Shown here: piece after piece, positions 17,204 through 25,946 of the stretch
How the letters are laid out: each line of letters begins with the position of its first letter
Numbering within the stretch: position 1 is the first letter of the stretch
Assembly: GCF_000826545.1 (NCBI RefSeq)
Contig: NZ_CDME01000004.1
Coordinates: 110,296 to 174,295, forward strand
Reading direction: 5' to 3'
Source: Kibdelosporangium sp. MJ126-NF4
GTDB taxonomy: Bacteria > Actinomycetota > Actinomycetes > Mycobacteriales > Pseudonocardiaceae
Length of the DNA: 64,000 bases
Notes under the pieces: generated by a model
Told to the model about the DNA's origin: nothing
What the model saw: the letters and a program-made list of their open reading frames with translations, nothing else
The model's database searches: none
Made by a program: the position numbers and the translations under genes

Positions 17204-17297
17204 GACAGCAGGGTAACTCCGATCTGCGGCGAGTCCAATGGGCCGTTCGGAGTGCGCTGGGCTGATGGGAGTGGGCTGATGGGAGTGGGCTGGGCAG

Positions 17298-17876
17298 TCA
17301 GGAGTGCACTGGCGAGGCCACCGCGCCTGCCGGGTACTGCAGGAGCAGGACCGACATCACCGGACCGTCGACGGCCTCGTAGATGTGCGGGCGGTGCGCC
17401 GGGAAGCAGATGTAGTCGCCGGGGTCGAGGACGTAGGGCTCGTCCGGCGGGCCGAACCGCAGCCGACCAGCCGTGACCGTGACGTGCTCCAGGCCCGGAT
17501 GCCCGTCGGAATGCTGGATCGCGCCTGGTCGGACGCGCTGGTCGTAGATTTCGACCACCGTGTCGGTCAGGTCCATCCGGCGCAGCAACCGCAGATCGAC
17601 CGCGTTGCTGCTGAGCACGTCCAGGCTCGGCGAACGCACCAGGACCACGCCGGGATCGGTCTGCTCGGTCAGCAGGCTGGACACCGGGACGTTGAAAGCG
17701 TTCGACAAACTGAACACGGTCTCGATCGTCGGGTTGCCGGTCCCCGACTCCAGCTGCGAGAGGGTGCCCTTGGCGATGCCGGAGCGCCTGGCCAGTTCCG
17801 ACAGCGACAGACCGGCCTGCCCGCGCAGCGCCCTGAGGTTCACGGCCAGCACCTGACCAGCTTGTTCCCTGACCAC
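17298..17876 (-). CDS. XRE-family regulator with C-terminal cupin
   Basis: A 192-residue regulator. The N-terminal helix-turn-helix is LSLSELARRSGIAKGTLSQLESG (about residues 23-45), and the C-terminal double-stranded beta-helix (about 105-185) has PGAIQHSDGHPGLEHVTVTAG and CFPAHRPHIYEA with cupin-type histidines. This fusion typically senses a small amino-acid-related metabolite. It lies directly upstream of the hydroxyproline genes in the same orientation; the palindrome at 17188-17203 sits between them. Confidence 0.87.
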   Translation of the reverse strand: MVREQAGQVLAVNLRALRGQAGLSLSELARRSGIAKGTLSQLESGTGNPTIETVFSLSNAFNVPVSSLLTEQTDPGVVLVRSPSLDVLSSNAVDLRLLRRMDLTDTVVEIYDQRVRPGAIQHSDGHPGLEHVTVTAGRLRFGPPDEPYVLDPGDYICFPAHRPHIYEAVDGPVMSVLLLQYPAGAVASPVHS

Positions 17877-17964
17877 ACCGGCCTCCTCGCGCTCGCCCGG
17901 CGAAGGCTACCCAACCACTGGTGGATAAGCTTTGGTATCCGGCATTCAAGAGGTTAGGAAGATC

Positions 17965-19518
17965 ATGGCCGAGGCCGCTTTCATCTCGACGACCATCCCG
18001 TACGTGAACGCACAGCCGCACCTGGGCCACGCGTTCGAGTACAGCCAGGCCGACGCGTACGCGCGGCACATGGCAAGCCGGGGTATGGACGTCTACTTCC
18101 TGAGCGGCTCGGACGAGAACAGCCTCAAGAACGTGCTGGCCGCGGAGAAGGAAGGGATCACCGCGCGCGAGCTGGTCGACCGCAACGTCGTCTTCTTCGA
18201 GCAGATGGCCACCGACCTGCAGACCAAGCTGTCCCGGTTCATCCGCACCAGCGTCGACCAGGACCACATCGACGGCGCGGTCGAGATCTGGCGCCGGATG
18301 GAGGCCCGCGGCGACATCTACGCCAAGGACTACGAGGGCCTGTACTGCGTGGGCTGCGAGCAGTTCTACAGCCCCGCCGAGCTGGTCGACGGCAAGTGCC
18401 CCGAGCACTTCACCGTGCCCGACCTGGTCAGCGAGCGGAACTACTTCTTCCGACTGTCGAACTATCAAGAAAAACTGTTGAGCGCGCTCGAGTCCGGTGA
18501 GCTGAAGGTGGTCCCGGAGTCGCGCCTCAACGAGGTCGCCAGCTTCGTCCGGTCCGGCCTCGAGGACATCTCGATCTCCCGGTCGACCGGTCGCGCCCGT
18601 GGCTGGGGCATCCCGGTCCCCGGTGACGAGAAGCAGGTCATGTACGTCTGGATCGACGCGCTGACCAACTACACCAACGCGCTGGGCTGGACCCGCGACG
18701 GCGACGAATACCAGAAGTACTGGGTGGACGCGGCCAAGCGTGTGCACGTGGTCGGCAAGGGCGTCACCCGGTTCCACGCGGTGTACTGGCCCGCGATGCT
18801 GATGTCGGCCGGTCTGCCGATGCCGACCGAGGTGGTCGTGCACGGCTACATCACCGCGTCCGGCCAGAAGCTGAGCAAGACCACCGGCAACGTCGTCGAC
18901 CCGGCCGATCTGGTCGAGCGGTTCGGCCCGCACGCCGTGCGCTACTTCCTGCTCGCCGAGTTCTCGCCGTTCATCGACGGTGACTTCAGCGAGGAAAAGC
19001 TGATCGCGCGCTACAACGCCGATCTGGCCAACGGCCTGGGCAACCTGCTGTCGCGGGCGACGAGCATGACCGTGCGCTACCGCGATGGCGTCATTCCCGA
19101 GCCGGTCGAGATCGGGGACCCGGAGCGCTCGCTGGCCGAGCAGTTGGCCACGAGCGAACAGGCGTCCGTGACGGCGATGGCCGGGTACGACCACCGTGAG
19201 GCCCTTGCCCGGATCTGGGACCTGGTCCGCCGCACCAACGCGTACGTCGACGAGCGCGCCCCGTGGCACCTGGCGAAGGACCCGGCGCAGGCCGCGGCGC
19301 TGGACACCACGCTGCACTACCTGGCCGGCGCGGTGCGCCAGCTCGGCCGGTTGCTGCTGCCGTTCCTGCCCGTGGCCGGTGAGACGATCGTGCGCACGCT
19401 GGGCTCCGAGCCGGACAAGGTCCCCGGCGCGCAGAACTGGCTCGACGGGCTGGCCGGTGTGCAGGTGACCAAGTCCGCAGCGCTGTTCCCCCGGATCGAG
19501 GCACCGGCCGCCGAGTGA
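17965..19518 (+). CDS. metG: Methionyl-tRNA synthetase paralogue with variant signature motifs
   Basis: Class I aminoacyl-tRNA synthetase, 517 residues. HIGH is HLGH (19-22), and KMSKS is KLSKT (302-306), followed by TGNVVDP. A single zinc knuckle is present (C128, C131, C145, H148). The region usually reading GTDEH is GSDEN (48-52). The anticodon-binding helical domain (about 360-500) is present and there is no C-terminal EMAP-type domain. AGGAAG precedes the ATG. These variants suggest a second, perhaps drug-tolerant MetRS rather than the housekeeping copy, which I infer lies elsewhere. Confidence 0.85.
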   Translation: MAEAAFISTTIPYVNAQPHLGHAFEYSQADAYARHMASRGMDVYFLSGSDENSLKNVLAAEKEGITARELVDRNVVFFEQMATDLQTKLSRFIRTSVDQDHIDGAVEIWRRMEARGDIYAKDYEGLYCVGCEQFYSPAELVDGKCPEHFTVPDLVSERNYFFRLSNYQEKLLSALESGELKVVPESRLNEVASFVRSGLEDISISRSTGRARGWGIPVPGDEKQVMYVWIDALTNYTNALGWTRDGDEYQKYWVDAAKRVHVVGKGVTRFHAVYWPAMLMSAGLPMPTEVVVHGYITASGQKLSKTTGNVVDPADLVERFGPHAVRYFLLAEFSPFIDGDFSEEKLIARYNADLANGLGNLLSRATSMTVRYRDGVIPEPVEIGDPERSLAEQLATSEQASVTAMAGYDHREALARIWDLVRRTNAYVDERAPWHLAKDPAQAAALDTTLHYLAGAVRQLGRLLLPFLPVAGETIVRTLGSEPDKVPGAQNWLDGLAGVQVTKSAALFPRIEAPAAE

Positions 19519-19583
19519 GGTACGGGGCCGAGTGTGAGGTCGGGGGAAAAACCCTGAATCCGGCGTATCGGGAGAACTGACAA

Positions 19584-19602
19584 GCACAACCGTACGTTGT
19601 GC
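19584..19602. promoter_or_regulatory. Palindrome just before a P-loop gene
   Basis: GCACAAC and GTTGTGC flank a 5-bp centre, ending 4 bp before the next ATG. A CTGACA hexamer lies just upstream. It is positioned to block a short or absent leader, so it is a candidate operator. Confidence 0.4.
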
Positions 19603-19606
19603 GGAT

Positions 19607-20146
19607 ATGGACATTACGGTCGAAAGCCGGGCGCTGGTCGTCGTGGCGGGCTTGCCCGGGTCGGGCAAGAGCACGCTGCTGCGACGAACCCAGGCCAACG
19701 CGCCTATTCGCGTGCTCGACACCGACCACATGCGGTCCTTGCTGGCGGACATGCTGCCTCGCACGGTCCCGTACGGCTGGTACCGACCGCTGGTGCACGT
19801 GCTGCATGCCGCGCGTGTGCTGGCGGTCGTGCTGTTCTCTCGGCACCCGGTGCTGGTGCACGACCCGGCCACTGGTGCGGGGTCGCGGACGGTGTTCGCG
19901 GTGATCGGTTTCCTGTCGGGGCGGGAACGGCATTTCATCTGGATCGACTGCACGCCCGACGAGGCGCTCGCCGGTCAGGTGGCGCGTGGGCGTGTGCTGT
20001 TGAAATGGTCGTTCGCCAGGCATATGCGCCGGTCTCCCCTGGTCCGTTCGCGACTGCTTGCCGGGCGACGGCCGCCGGGCTGGAGCAGCGCGCAAATGGT
20101 TGACCGGGATGTCGCGAGTTCCGGCCTGTATCTCAAGGTCGCCTGA
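19607..20146 (+). CDS. P-loop NTPase, small-molecule kinase-like
   Basis: A 179-residue protein with Walker A GLPGSGKS (15-22) and a short AAA_33/zeta-like kinase fold: RVLDTDHMRS after strand 2, an IDCTPDEAL segment, and a basic lid region (ARHMRRSPLVRSRLL). Such proteins phosphorylate small substrates or are uncharacterised; I cannot assign the acceptor. It follows metG by 88 bp with its own palindrome, so separate expression is likely. Confidence 0.75.
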   Translation: MDITVESRALVVVAGLPGSGKSTLLRRTQANAPIRVLDTDHMRSLLADMLPRTVPYGWYRPLVHVLHAARVLAVVLFSRHPVLVHDPATGAGSRTVFAVIGFLSGRERHFIWIDCTPDEALAGQVARGRVLLKWSFARHMRRSPLVRSRLLAGRRPPGWSSAQMVDRDVASSGLYLKVA

Positions 20147-20157
20147 CGCCCCAACCG

Positions 20158-20317
20158 CCGTGTCCACCTTTCCGGCACGCCGTGTCCACCATTCCGGCAC
20201 CATGAAATTCCCTGAGAAGGGCCTGTGACAGGGCGAGATCACGCATTTCATGGTGCCGGAAAGTGCATTTCGTGGTGCTGGAAAGGTGGACACGATGTGC
20301 TGGAAAGGTGGACACGG
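20158..20317. repeat. Cluster of inverted GTGTCCACC repeats between convergent genes
   Basis: The unit GTGTCCACC(T/A)TTCCGGCAC occurs at 20160-20178 and 20182-20200, and inverted as GTGC(T/C)GGAAAGGTGGACAC at 20275-20293 and 20297-20315. CATGAAAT/ATTTCATGG extends the pairing in the middle. The whole can fold into a long hairpin and should terminate both convergent transcripts. Confidence 0.65.
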
Positions 20318-20331
20318 TGGGGCGGGGGGTG

Positions 20332-22668
20332 TCAGCTGCGTAGGTGGAGGATTTTTAGTGCGGGTGATGTCAGGATCTCGTGCTCACAGAATCGGCCGCG
20401 CACCCATTTGCCCTCGGAGAACAGTTTCGTCTGGTCGGCGTGGTATGGCGAGGTTGGGTCGGTCGACTGCGAGTAGGTGAGCAGTGTCCGCACGTCCGGG
20501 CAGTGGCCGCCGTCGAACGCCACCGCTTGGATGTAGCTGGATCCGTGTACCAGTTCGGTGTTTCCCTTCGCCGGGTCCCAGGCGGGGATCTGCATGTTGA
20601 GCACGCCGAGGCTGTTGGGCCCGCCGTGCACCGGGATCCGTTCGCCGTTGCGGACGACGTACTGGTATTCGCCGAGTGGCGCGTCCATCGGGATCTTCGC
20701 CGCGCGCATCTCGGCGACGGCGTCGGTGAAGGCTTTGCGGATCGCCGGGCTGTCGGTGTTGAGGGTGTTGGGGGTGTGGATCGGGTCGGCCGCGTCGAAC
20801 GGCACCTTCCACGGGTCCTCGGGGATGTCCGGCATCTTCGCCCAGAACCGCTCGAACAGCAGCGCGCCTCTACTCCCTGTGGAGTACGTCTTGTCCCAAT
20901 GTCTAACGGCCGCGCAGGCGTCCGCGACGTTCGGCAGCGTGTCGCACATTTTTGCCGTGTCGTCCGCAGCGACCTGGCCGATCAGGCTGCGGTCGGTGAA
21001 CAGCGTGTCCTGGATGGCCTGCCGGGAGAACCGCTTGCCGTTCAGCTCGGTGATGGCCATCCGGGTGCGTGGGCCGCGCTCGGTGGCCACGTCGCCGATG
21101 ATCCGCGGGTAGTTCGTGATCGGCGCGGCCGGGTTGGTCAGCCAGGCGCTGTCGTTGGAGTTGGCCACGTAGTCGGCCCTGGTCAGCACTGGCTGCTTGG
21201 CTGGGCCAAGCAGTCCGGGCGCGACCGCGTCGCGGTCGTTGCCCCAGGCACAGCTGGTCTTCGCGCCGTCGAGCACGGCGACGCCGGTCGACGGGAACAC
21301 CGCCGCGCCCAGTGGCGTGTTGCACTGCCGGGCCAGGTCGTCGGTGATGTGCGGGACCACCTGGATGTCGGCGTAGGTCGCGTTGCCCGACCTGTCCGTG
21401 GCGATCGTGTTGACCCACGGCGAGCCCTGGGTGTCCGACAGCGCCTTGACGATGCCGCGCGTGTCGCGGGCCTGCGCGATCTCGAACCAGGTGTTGACCG
21501 AGCGGATGTTGCCCCAGTTGGCGTCGCGGAGGACGTAGGCCGTGCTGCTCGTCCAGCCCAACGGCAGGTCGAACGCTTCACCGATGACCGGCCCGTACCG
21601 GGTGGACCACAGCGTTCGCTCGACCTGGCCCAGGCTGCCGTCGGCGTTGCGGCTGCGCACGGTGACCTTGCGGCTGGTCATCTGCTCGGGTTTGCCGTCG
21701 ACCAGGTATGTCGTCGGTGAGCCGGGGACCAGTTGCAGTTGGTAGAAGCCGAATGTTCGCGGGGTGGCCACCGTGTGCGTCCACGCGATGTCCTTGGTGT
21801 AGCCGATCTGCACAAAGGGCAGGCCGAGCAGGCTCGCTCCGGAAACGTCCAGCTTGCCGGGGATGGTCAGCTGGGACTGCCAGAACCGGCGGCCGCCGTG
21901 CCAGGGGAAGTGCGGGTTGCCCAGGAGCAGGCTCTTGGCGCCCGCCGTGGCGTCACGGCCGAAGGCGAAGCCGTTGCTGCCCATGTCCTTGGTGACTTCG
22001 AGCGCGTCGGCGCGCTTGCGGGCGGCGTCCGGCGGGACCGCGGCGGCCTGTGCCTGGCCCGCCGGTGGCTGGGCGGTGGCGATCTGGTCGGCCAGCAGCG
22101 CCTGGCCGCTCATCGTGGACAGGGCATGCAGGTGCCGGTAGACGTCGATCTCCGAGATCGGCCGGACCCATGCGGCGCCTCGGCAGGCCGGATCGGTGAT
22201 CCGGCGCTCGGCGACGAACCGGTTGTAGCCCGCCACGTAGCCGCCGATGGTCTCCCGTGCCTCCTGGCGCGGACCGAGTGGGGGGCGCTGCCTGAGCACC
22301 TGCTCCACCACACGCGAGTCGTTGACCTGCTGGAAGTACAGGTCGCTCGCCAAGCTCGTCGACGCGCTGCCGAGCGCGGAATTGGCGGGTTTGTCCGGGC
22401 CGAAATACTCCGAACGCTGGGCGTTCAGCGTGACGTACAGGTCGGCGATCTGGCAGATGTTGTCCTTGGCCGCGGCATAGCCGTAGCCGTACCCCAGACC
22501 GGCGAAGTCATTCGCCTTGATGTGCGGGACGCCGTTCTCGGTGTAGCGCACGAGCGCGGACAGGCCTCGGTGGTCCGCCGACGCCGCTGACGCCGCCGTC
22601 GCGGTCGTCAGCGGGACGGCCACCGCGGCGGCAGCGGCGAGCGCGAACACTCTTCTCAATAGGGACAC
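20332..22668 (-). CDS. Secreted Ntn-type acylase (penicillin/aculeacin/AHL acylase family)
   Basis: A 778-residue proenzyme with a Sec signal (residues 1-30, ending ASAASA), alpha chain, spacer, and beta chain that would begin at Ser231 in DMGSNGFAFGRDA. The nucleophile Ser after Gly and the following Asn/Phe context fit autocatalytic cleavage. Substrate classes include beta-lactams, echinocandin-type lipopeptides and acyl-homoserine lactones; the sequence does not decide between them. It is preceded by a GTG start with AAAGAGG close by. The upstream region has the palindrome at 22733-22746. Confidence 0.88.
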   Translation of the reverse strand: MSLLRRVFALAAAAAVAVPLTTATAASAASADHRGLSALVRYTENGVPHIKANDFAGLGYGYGYAAAKDNICQIADLYVTLNAQRSEYFGPDKPANSALGSASTSLASDLYFQQVNDSRVVEQVLRQRPPLGPRQEARETIGGYVAGYNRFVAERRITDPACRGAAWVRPISEIDVYRHLHALSTMSGQALLADQIATAQPPAGQAQAAAVPPDAARKRADALEVTKDMGSNGFAFGRDATAGAKSLLLGNPHFPWHGGRRFWQSQLTIPGKLDVSGASLLGLPFVQIGYTKDIAWTHTVATPRTFGFYQLQLVPGSPTTYLVDGKPEQMTSRKVTVRSRNADGSLGQVERTLWSTRYGPVIGEAFDLPLGWTSSTAYVLRDANWGNIRSVNTWFEIAQARDTRGIVKALSDTQGSPWVNTIATDRSGNATYADIQVVPHITDDLARQCNTPLGAAVFPSTGVAVLDGAKTSCAWGNDRDAVAPGLLGPAKQPVLTRADYVANSNDSAWLTNPAAPITNYPRIIGDVATERGPRTRMAITELNGKRFSRQAIQDTLFTDRSLIGQVAADDTAKMCDTLPNVADACAAVRHWDKTYSTGSRGALLFERFWAKMPDIPEDPWKVPFDAADPIHTPNTLNTDSPAIRKAFTDAVAEMRAAKIPMDAPLGEYQYVVRNGERIPVHGGPNSLGVLNMQIPAWDPAKGNTELVHGSSYIQAVAFDGGHCPDVRTLLTYSQSTDPTSPYHADQTKLFSEGKWVRGRFCEHEILTSPALKILHLRS

Positions 22669-22732
22669 GGCCTCTTTCTACGTGACCGTTTCCCCTGGGG
22701 CATCCGGGAGTTCCCCGAGGTCGGCAGGGATT

Positions 22733-22746
22733 CGCCACCGGTGGCG
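22733..22746. promoter_or_regulatory. 14-bp perfect palindrome upstream of the acylase
   Basis: CGCCACCGGTGGCG is self-complementary, and a second palindrome, GGTGGCCACC, follows within 20 bp. They lie between the dienelactone hydrolase stop and the acylase start, both on the minus strand, and could be operators or a terminator. Confidence 0.35.
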
Positions 22747-22775
22747 CATCAGGGTGGCCACCGGTCGCGACCTGC

Positions 22776-23477
22776 TCAGCCGCGCAGGTGCCGTTCGAGG
22801 AACCGCACCGCGAGCGCCCATGCCCGTTCGGCCGGTTCGGGTTGGTAGAACCGGGGCGCCACCCGGTTGTGGAAGGCGTGCCCGCCGTCCGGCTGGATGT
22901 GCAGTTCGACGTTCGGGCGGCCTTCGACGGCCGCGGCCACGTCGGCGACTTTCTCGGCGGGGATGTACGGGTCCTGTCCGCCGAAGTGCAGTTGCAGCGG
23001 CGCCGTGATCCTGTCGAGCAGGTCCAGTTGGGCGGGGACGCCGGAGCCGTAGAACGACAGCACGGCCGCGGGCGTGATCTCGGCGGCGGACGCGAACGCC
23101 ACTGTGCCGCCGAAGCAGAAGCCCAGTACCGCGACGCCGCCGGTGACCTCCGGCAGTCGCGACAGGTGGTCGAACGCGGCGGCCACGTCGGTGATGCCGG
23201 TGGCCGGGTCGTATCGGCCCGCCAGGTCCATCGACTCGGCCAGGCCCTCGTCGTCGTGTCCGGCCCGCCAGCCTGGCCGCAACCGCCAGAACATGTCCGG
23301 CGCCGCGGCCACGTAGCCGAGCCCGACCAGGTCGGCGGCGACCGCTTCGATGTAGTCGCCGACGCCGAAGATTTCCTGGATCACCAGGACGGCGGGACCG
23401 CCACCGGCCGGCGACCAGATCTTCAGGTCGAATTCACCATCCTGGGTTCGCACAGATTCAGTACGCTGCACAGTCAC
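22776..23477 (-). CDS. Dienelactone hydrolase family protein
   Basis: An alpha/beta-hydrolase of 233 residues. The cysteine triad typical of the family is visible: C121 in LGFCFGG, D169 in GGQDPYIPA, H200 in GGHAFHN, with the activating E35 in IQEIFG. It is a cytoplasmic hydrolase of lactones or esters. The GTG start gives VTVQRTESVRT; an AAAGGG lies about 14 nt upstream. No chlorocatechol genes are nearby, so its physiological substrate is open. Confidence 0.9.
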   Translation of the reverse strand: MTVQRTESVRTQDGEFDLKIWSPAGGGPAVLVIQEIFGVGDYIEAVAADLVGLGYVAAAPDMFWRLRPGWRAGHDDEGLAESMDLAGRYDPATGITDVAAAFDHLSRLPEVTGGVAVLGFCFGGTVAFASAAEITPAAVLSFYGSGVPAQLDLLDRITAPLQLHFGGQDPYIPAEKVADVAAAVEGRPNVELHIQPDGGHAFHNRVAPRFYQPEPAERAWALAVRFLERHLRG

Positions 23478-23515
23478 ACAACCGAATCTACCCTTTCTGT
23501 CGGCAGGGAGGCTGA

Positions 23516-24550
23516 ATGGTCGAGTTATTATCCAACCACCGACGCAGACTGAGATCGGTTCTCTCCATCGTGGCCGTGAGCACCACTCTCCTCGCGTGTA
23601 AAACAACTGCGGCTCCACCACCTGCGACAACAGCACCGGCCGAATGGTCTTCCGAAACCGGCCGTCCCGCACCGGCACCGAGCGCCGCGCAATCCACCAC
23701 GACCGCGCCGACCAGCGGCGAAACGCCGAAACAAACCACTCCCCCGGCACAACAGCCCGCGCAGCCGAAGGTCAACTGCGTCGCCGCGCTACGGGCGTGC
23801 GGTTTTCCTGATGCCAGCAATACCGGGTGGCAGCCAACTGGCGTCAAACTGACCGCAGCCGGAGTGACGCTCACCGCCGACGCCGAGTTCCAGATCACCG
23901 AGCGTGGCGCGGTGATCGACGGCAAGGACATCCGCGGCTGCGTCAGCATCAAAGCCGACAATGTGACGATCAAACGCAGCAGGGTCCGCTGCGAAAGCTA
24001 CTTCCCGATCCGGATCTACGAGGGTTTCCGCAACGCCGTCATCGAGGACACCGAGATCGACGGGCTGAATTCCGGAACGACGAACGCGGCCGTCGGATTC
24101 GAGTACTACACACTCCGCCGGGTGAACATCCACAGCCTCGGCGAAGGCCCGCACATGGGCGCCGACGTGCTGATCGAGAACTCATACGTACACGATCTCG
24201 CCAGTTGCGACATCTGTCACAACGATGCCATCCAGTCGTCCGGCGCGCGGAATGTCGTGCTCCGCCACAACACGTTCATCAACGACGCCATGGGTAAGAA
24301 CGCGGTGGTCAGGATCGCCACCGAACAAGGCGACTCGCACAATTTCCTGATCGAGGACAACCTGCTGGCCGGTGGCAACTACGCGGTGCAGGTCCGCAGC
24401 CAGGGCAACGGTTTCCCGGTCGGTGTGCGTGTGCTCAACAACCGGATCGTGCCGACGTGGCGGTTCGGGCCGTTCGACGTGACCGACGGGCGGATCGAGG
24501 CGTCCGGCAACTTCCGGGACGACACGCTGGCGCCCTTGACAGCGGAATAG
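23516..24550 (+). CDS. Lipoprotein with right-handed parallel beta-helix
   Basis: A 344-residue exported protein. After a basic start comes a lipobox ending in LLAC (about residue 27), then a Pro/Thr/Ala-rich spacer (about 30-82), then a beta-helix with repeated ADNVTIKRSRV, FRNAVIEDTEIDG, GADVLIENSYVHD and RNVVLRHNTF coils. It resembles pectate-lyase-fold or carbohydrate-binding surface proteins, but I see no catalytic signature. Codons 4 and 5 are both TTA (23525-23530), unusual in such GC-rich DNA. GGGAGG precedes the ATG. Confidence 0.75.
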   Translation: MVELLSNHRRRLRSVLSIVAVSTTLLACKTTAAPPPATTAPAEWSSETGRPAPAPSAAQSTTTAPTSGETPKQTTPPAQQPAQPKVNCVAALRACGFPDASNTGWQPTGVKLTAAGVTLTADAEFQITERGAVIDGKDIRGCVSIKADNVTIKRSRVRCESYFPIRIYEGFRNAVIEDTEIDGLNSGTTNAAVGFEYYTLRRVNIHSLGEGPHMGADVLIENSYVHDLASCDICHNDAIQSSGARNVVLRHNTFINDAMGKNAVVRIATEQGDSHNFLIEDNLLAGGNYAVQVRSQGNGFPVGVRVLNNRIVPTWRFGPFDVTDGRIEASGNFRDDTLAPLTAE

Positions 24551-24686
24551 CCAGCCGAATAGCCGCCGGATACGTCGTCGATAGGCCCGGTACACATACT
24601 TCCACTGGACGGAAGCCGGGGCTGTGATCAGGGACACCGCCGCTTAGTGTCTCGCGGCAACTCGACGACGCGACGGAGCGACAAAC

Positions 24687-25946
24687 ATGGCGCAGCCCAC
24701 TGACCACCGCCGATGGGCGGTCTCCCTGGCCTGGAGCGCGGTCCTGCTCGACGGCTTCGACCTGGTCGTGCTCGGCACGGTCCTGCCGGTCCTGTTGCAG
24801 GACAAGGTGTGGGGACTGACCGCGGCCAGTGGGGCGACCGTGTCCACGTTCGGTCTGGTCGGCATGATGATCGGCGCGCTGACGATCGGCGCGTTGACCG
24901 ACACGCTCGGCAGACGCAAAGCGATGGTGCTGGCGGTGGCCAGTTTCTCGTTCTTCACGCTGCTGTGCGCGTTCGCTCCGTCGATTTTCGTGTTCGGTCT
25001 GCTGCGTTTCCTCGCCGGGATCGGCCTCGGCGGCTGCCTGCCCACCGCGATCGCGATCGTCAACGAACACGCGGCCCGTGGCAGGGCCGGGAGCGCGACG
25101 ACCACCGTGATGACCGGCTATCACGTCGGTGCTGTGCTGACCGCGCTGCTCGGCATCCTGGTGATCCCGGACCTGGGCTGGCGGGCGATGTTCGTCATCG
25201 GGGCCGCGCCCGCACTCGTGCTCGTCCCGCTGATGGTCAAGTACCTGCCCGAGTCGGCTTCGTTCGATCGTCGGCGGACCGCGCTCGGCGCGTTCGGCTC
25301 GCTGTTCCAGGCCAGGTATCTGCGCTCGACGCTGGCGTTCTGCGTGACGTCGTTCATGGGTTTGTTGCTGGTGTACGGGCTGAACACGTGGCTCCCGCAG
25401 ATCATGCGGGCCGCCGGGTACGAGCTCGGTGCGGCCTTGGCGCTGCTGTTGACGCTCAACGTCGGTGCCGTGGTGGGTCTGCTGGTCGCGGGCGCGGTGG
25501 CCGACCGGGCGGGCATCCGGCGCCCCACGGTCCTGTGGTTCGGCATGGCCGCGGTGTTCCTCGCGCTGCTGAGCGTGAAGATGCCGCAGGTCGGCGCGTA
25601 TGCCGCGGTGTTCGTGACGGGCTGTTTCGTGTTCAGCGCCCAGGTGTTGGTGTACGCCTACATCGGACGGACCTATGTGGACGGCAACAGGGCCACGGCG
25701 CTGGGGATGGCCGCGGGTGTCGGCAGGCTCGGCGCGATCAGCGGACCCATTGTCGGCGGGGCGCTGCTGAACGCGGGCGTCGCGTACCCCTGGGGCTTCT
25801 ACGTCTTCGCGCTGGTCGGCGCGTTCGCCGCGGTCGCGGTCACGCTGGCGAAGTCACCGCCGACGGAACTCGCGAGCGAGCAGCCAGGCCAGGTACACGC
25901 CGCCGATGGTGGCGGTGGCGATGCCGACCGGCAGCTGCGACTGTGA
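24687..25946 (+). CDS. MFS transporter, aromatic acid:H+ symporter (AAHS) type
   Basis: A 419-residue protein with 12 predicted TM helices. The N-terminal DGFDLVVLGTVLPVLL is the AAHS signature in helix 1, and the loop 2-3 motif is GALTDTLGRRKAM. Loop 8-9 shows AGAVADRAGIRR. Likely substrates are benzoate- or hydroxybenzoate-like acids. Its last 31 codons overlap the 3' end of the convergent permease gene by 93 bp; the tail (from about residue 390) is hydrophilic and low in similarity to carriers, as expected if it was extended into the neighbour. Confidence 0.87.
   Translation: MAQPTDHRRWAVSLAWSAVLLDGFDLVVLGTVLPVLLQDKVWGLTAASGATVSTFGLVGMMIGALTIGALTDTLGRRKAMVLAVASFSFFTLLCAFAPSIFVFGLLRFLAGIGLGGCLPTAIAIVNEHAARGRAGSATTTVMTGYHVGAVLTALLGILVIPDLGWRAMFVIGAAPALVLVPLMVKYLPESASFDRRRTALGAFGSLFQARYLRSTLAFCVTSFMGLLLVYGLNTWLPQIMRAAGYELGAALALLLTLNVGAVVGLLVAGAVADRAGIRRPTVLWFGMAAVFLALLSVKMPQVGAYAAVFVTGCFVFSAQVLVYAYIGRTYVDGNRATALGMAAGVGRLGAISGPIVGGALLNAGVAYPWGFYVFALVGAFAAVAVTLAKSPPTELASEQPGQVHAADGGGGDADRQLRL

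Noticed and set aside
17259..17286. Two 14-bp tandem copies of GGGCTGATGGGAGT
   Set aside because: Only two copies in a short spacer; most likely slippage and without a clear role.
16945..19953. A 1002-residue minus-strand open frame over the regulator and metG
   Set aside because: It runs antisense through the well-supported metG and XRE-cupin genes, has no family features and an unnatural composition; typical of high-GC shadow frames.
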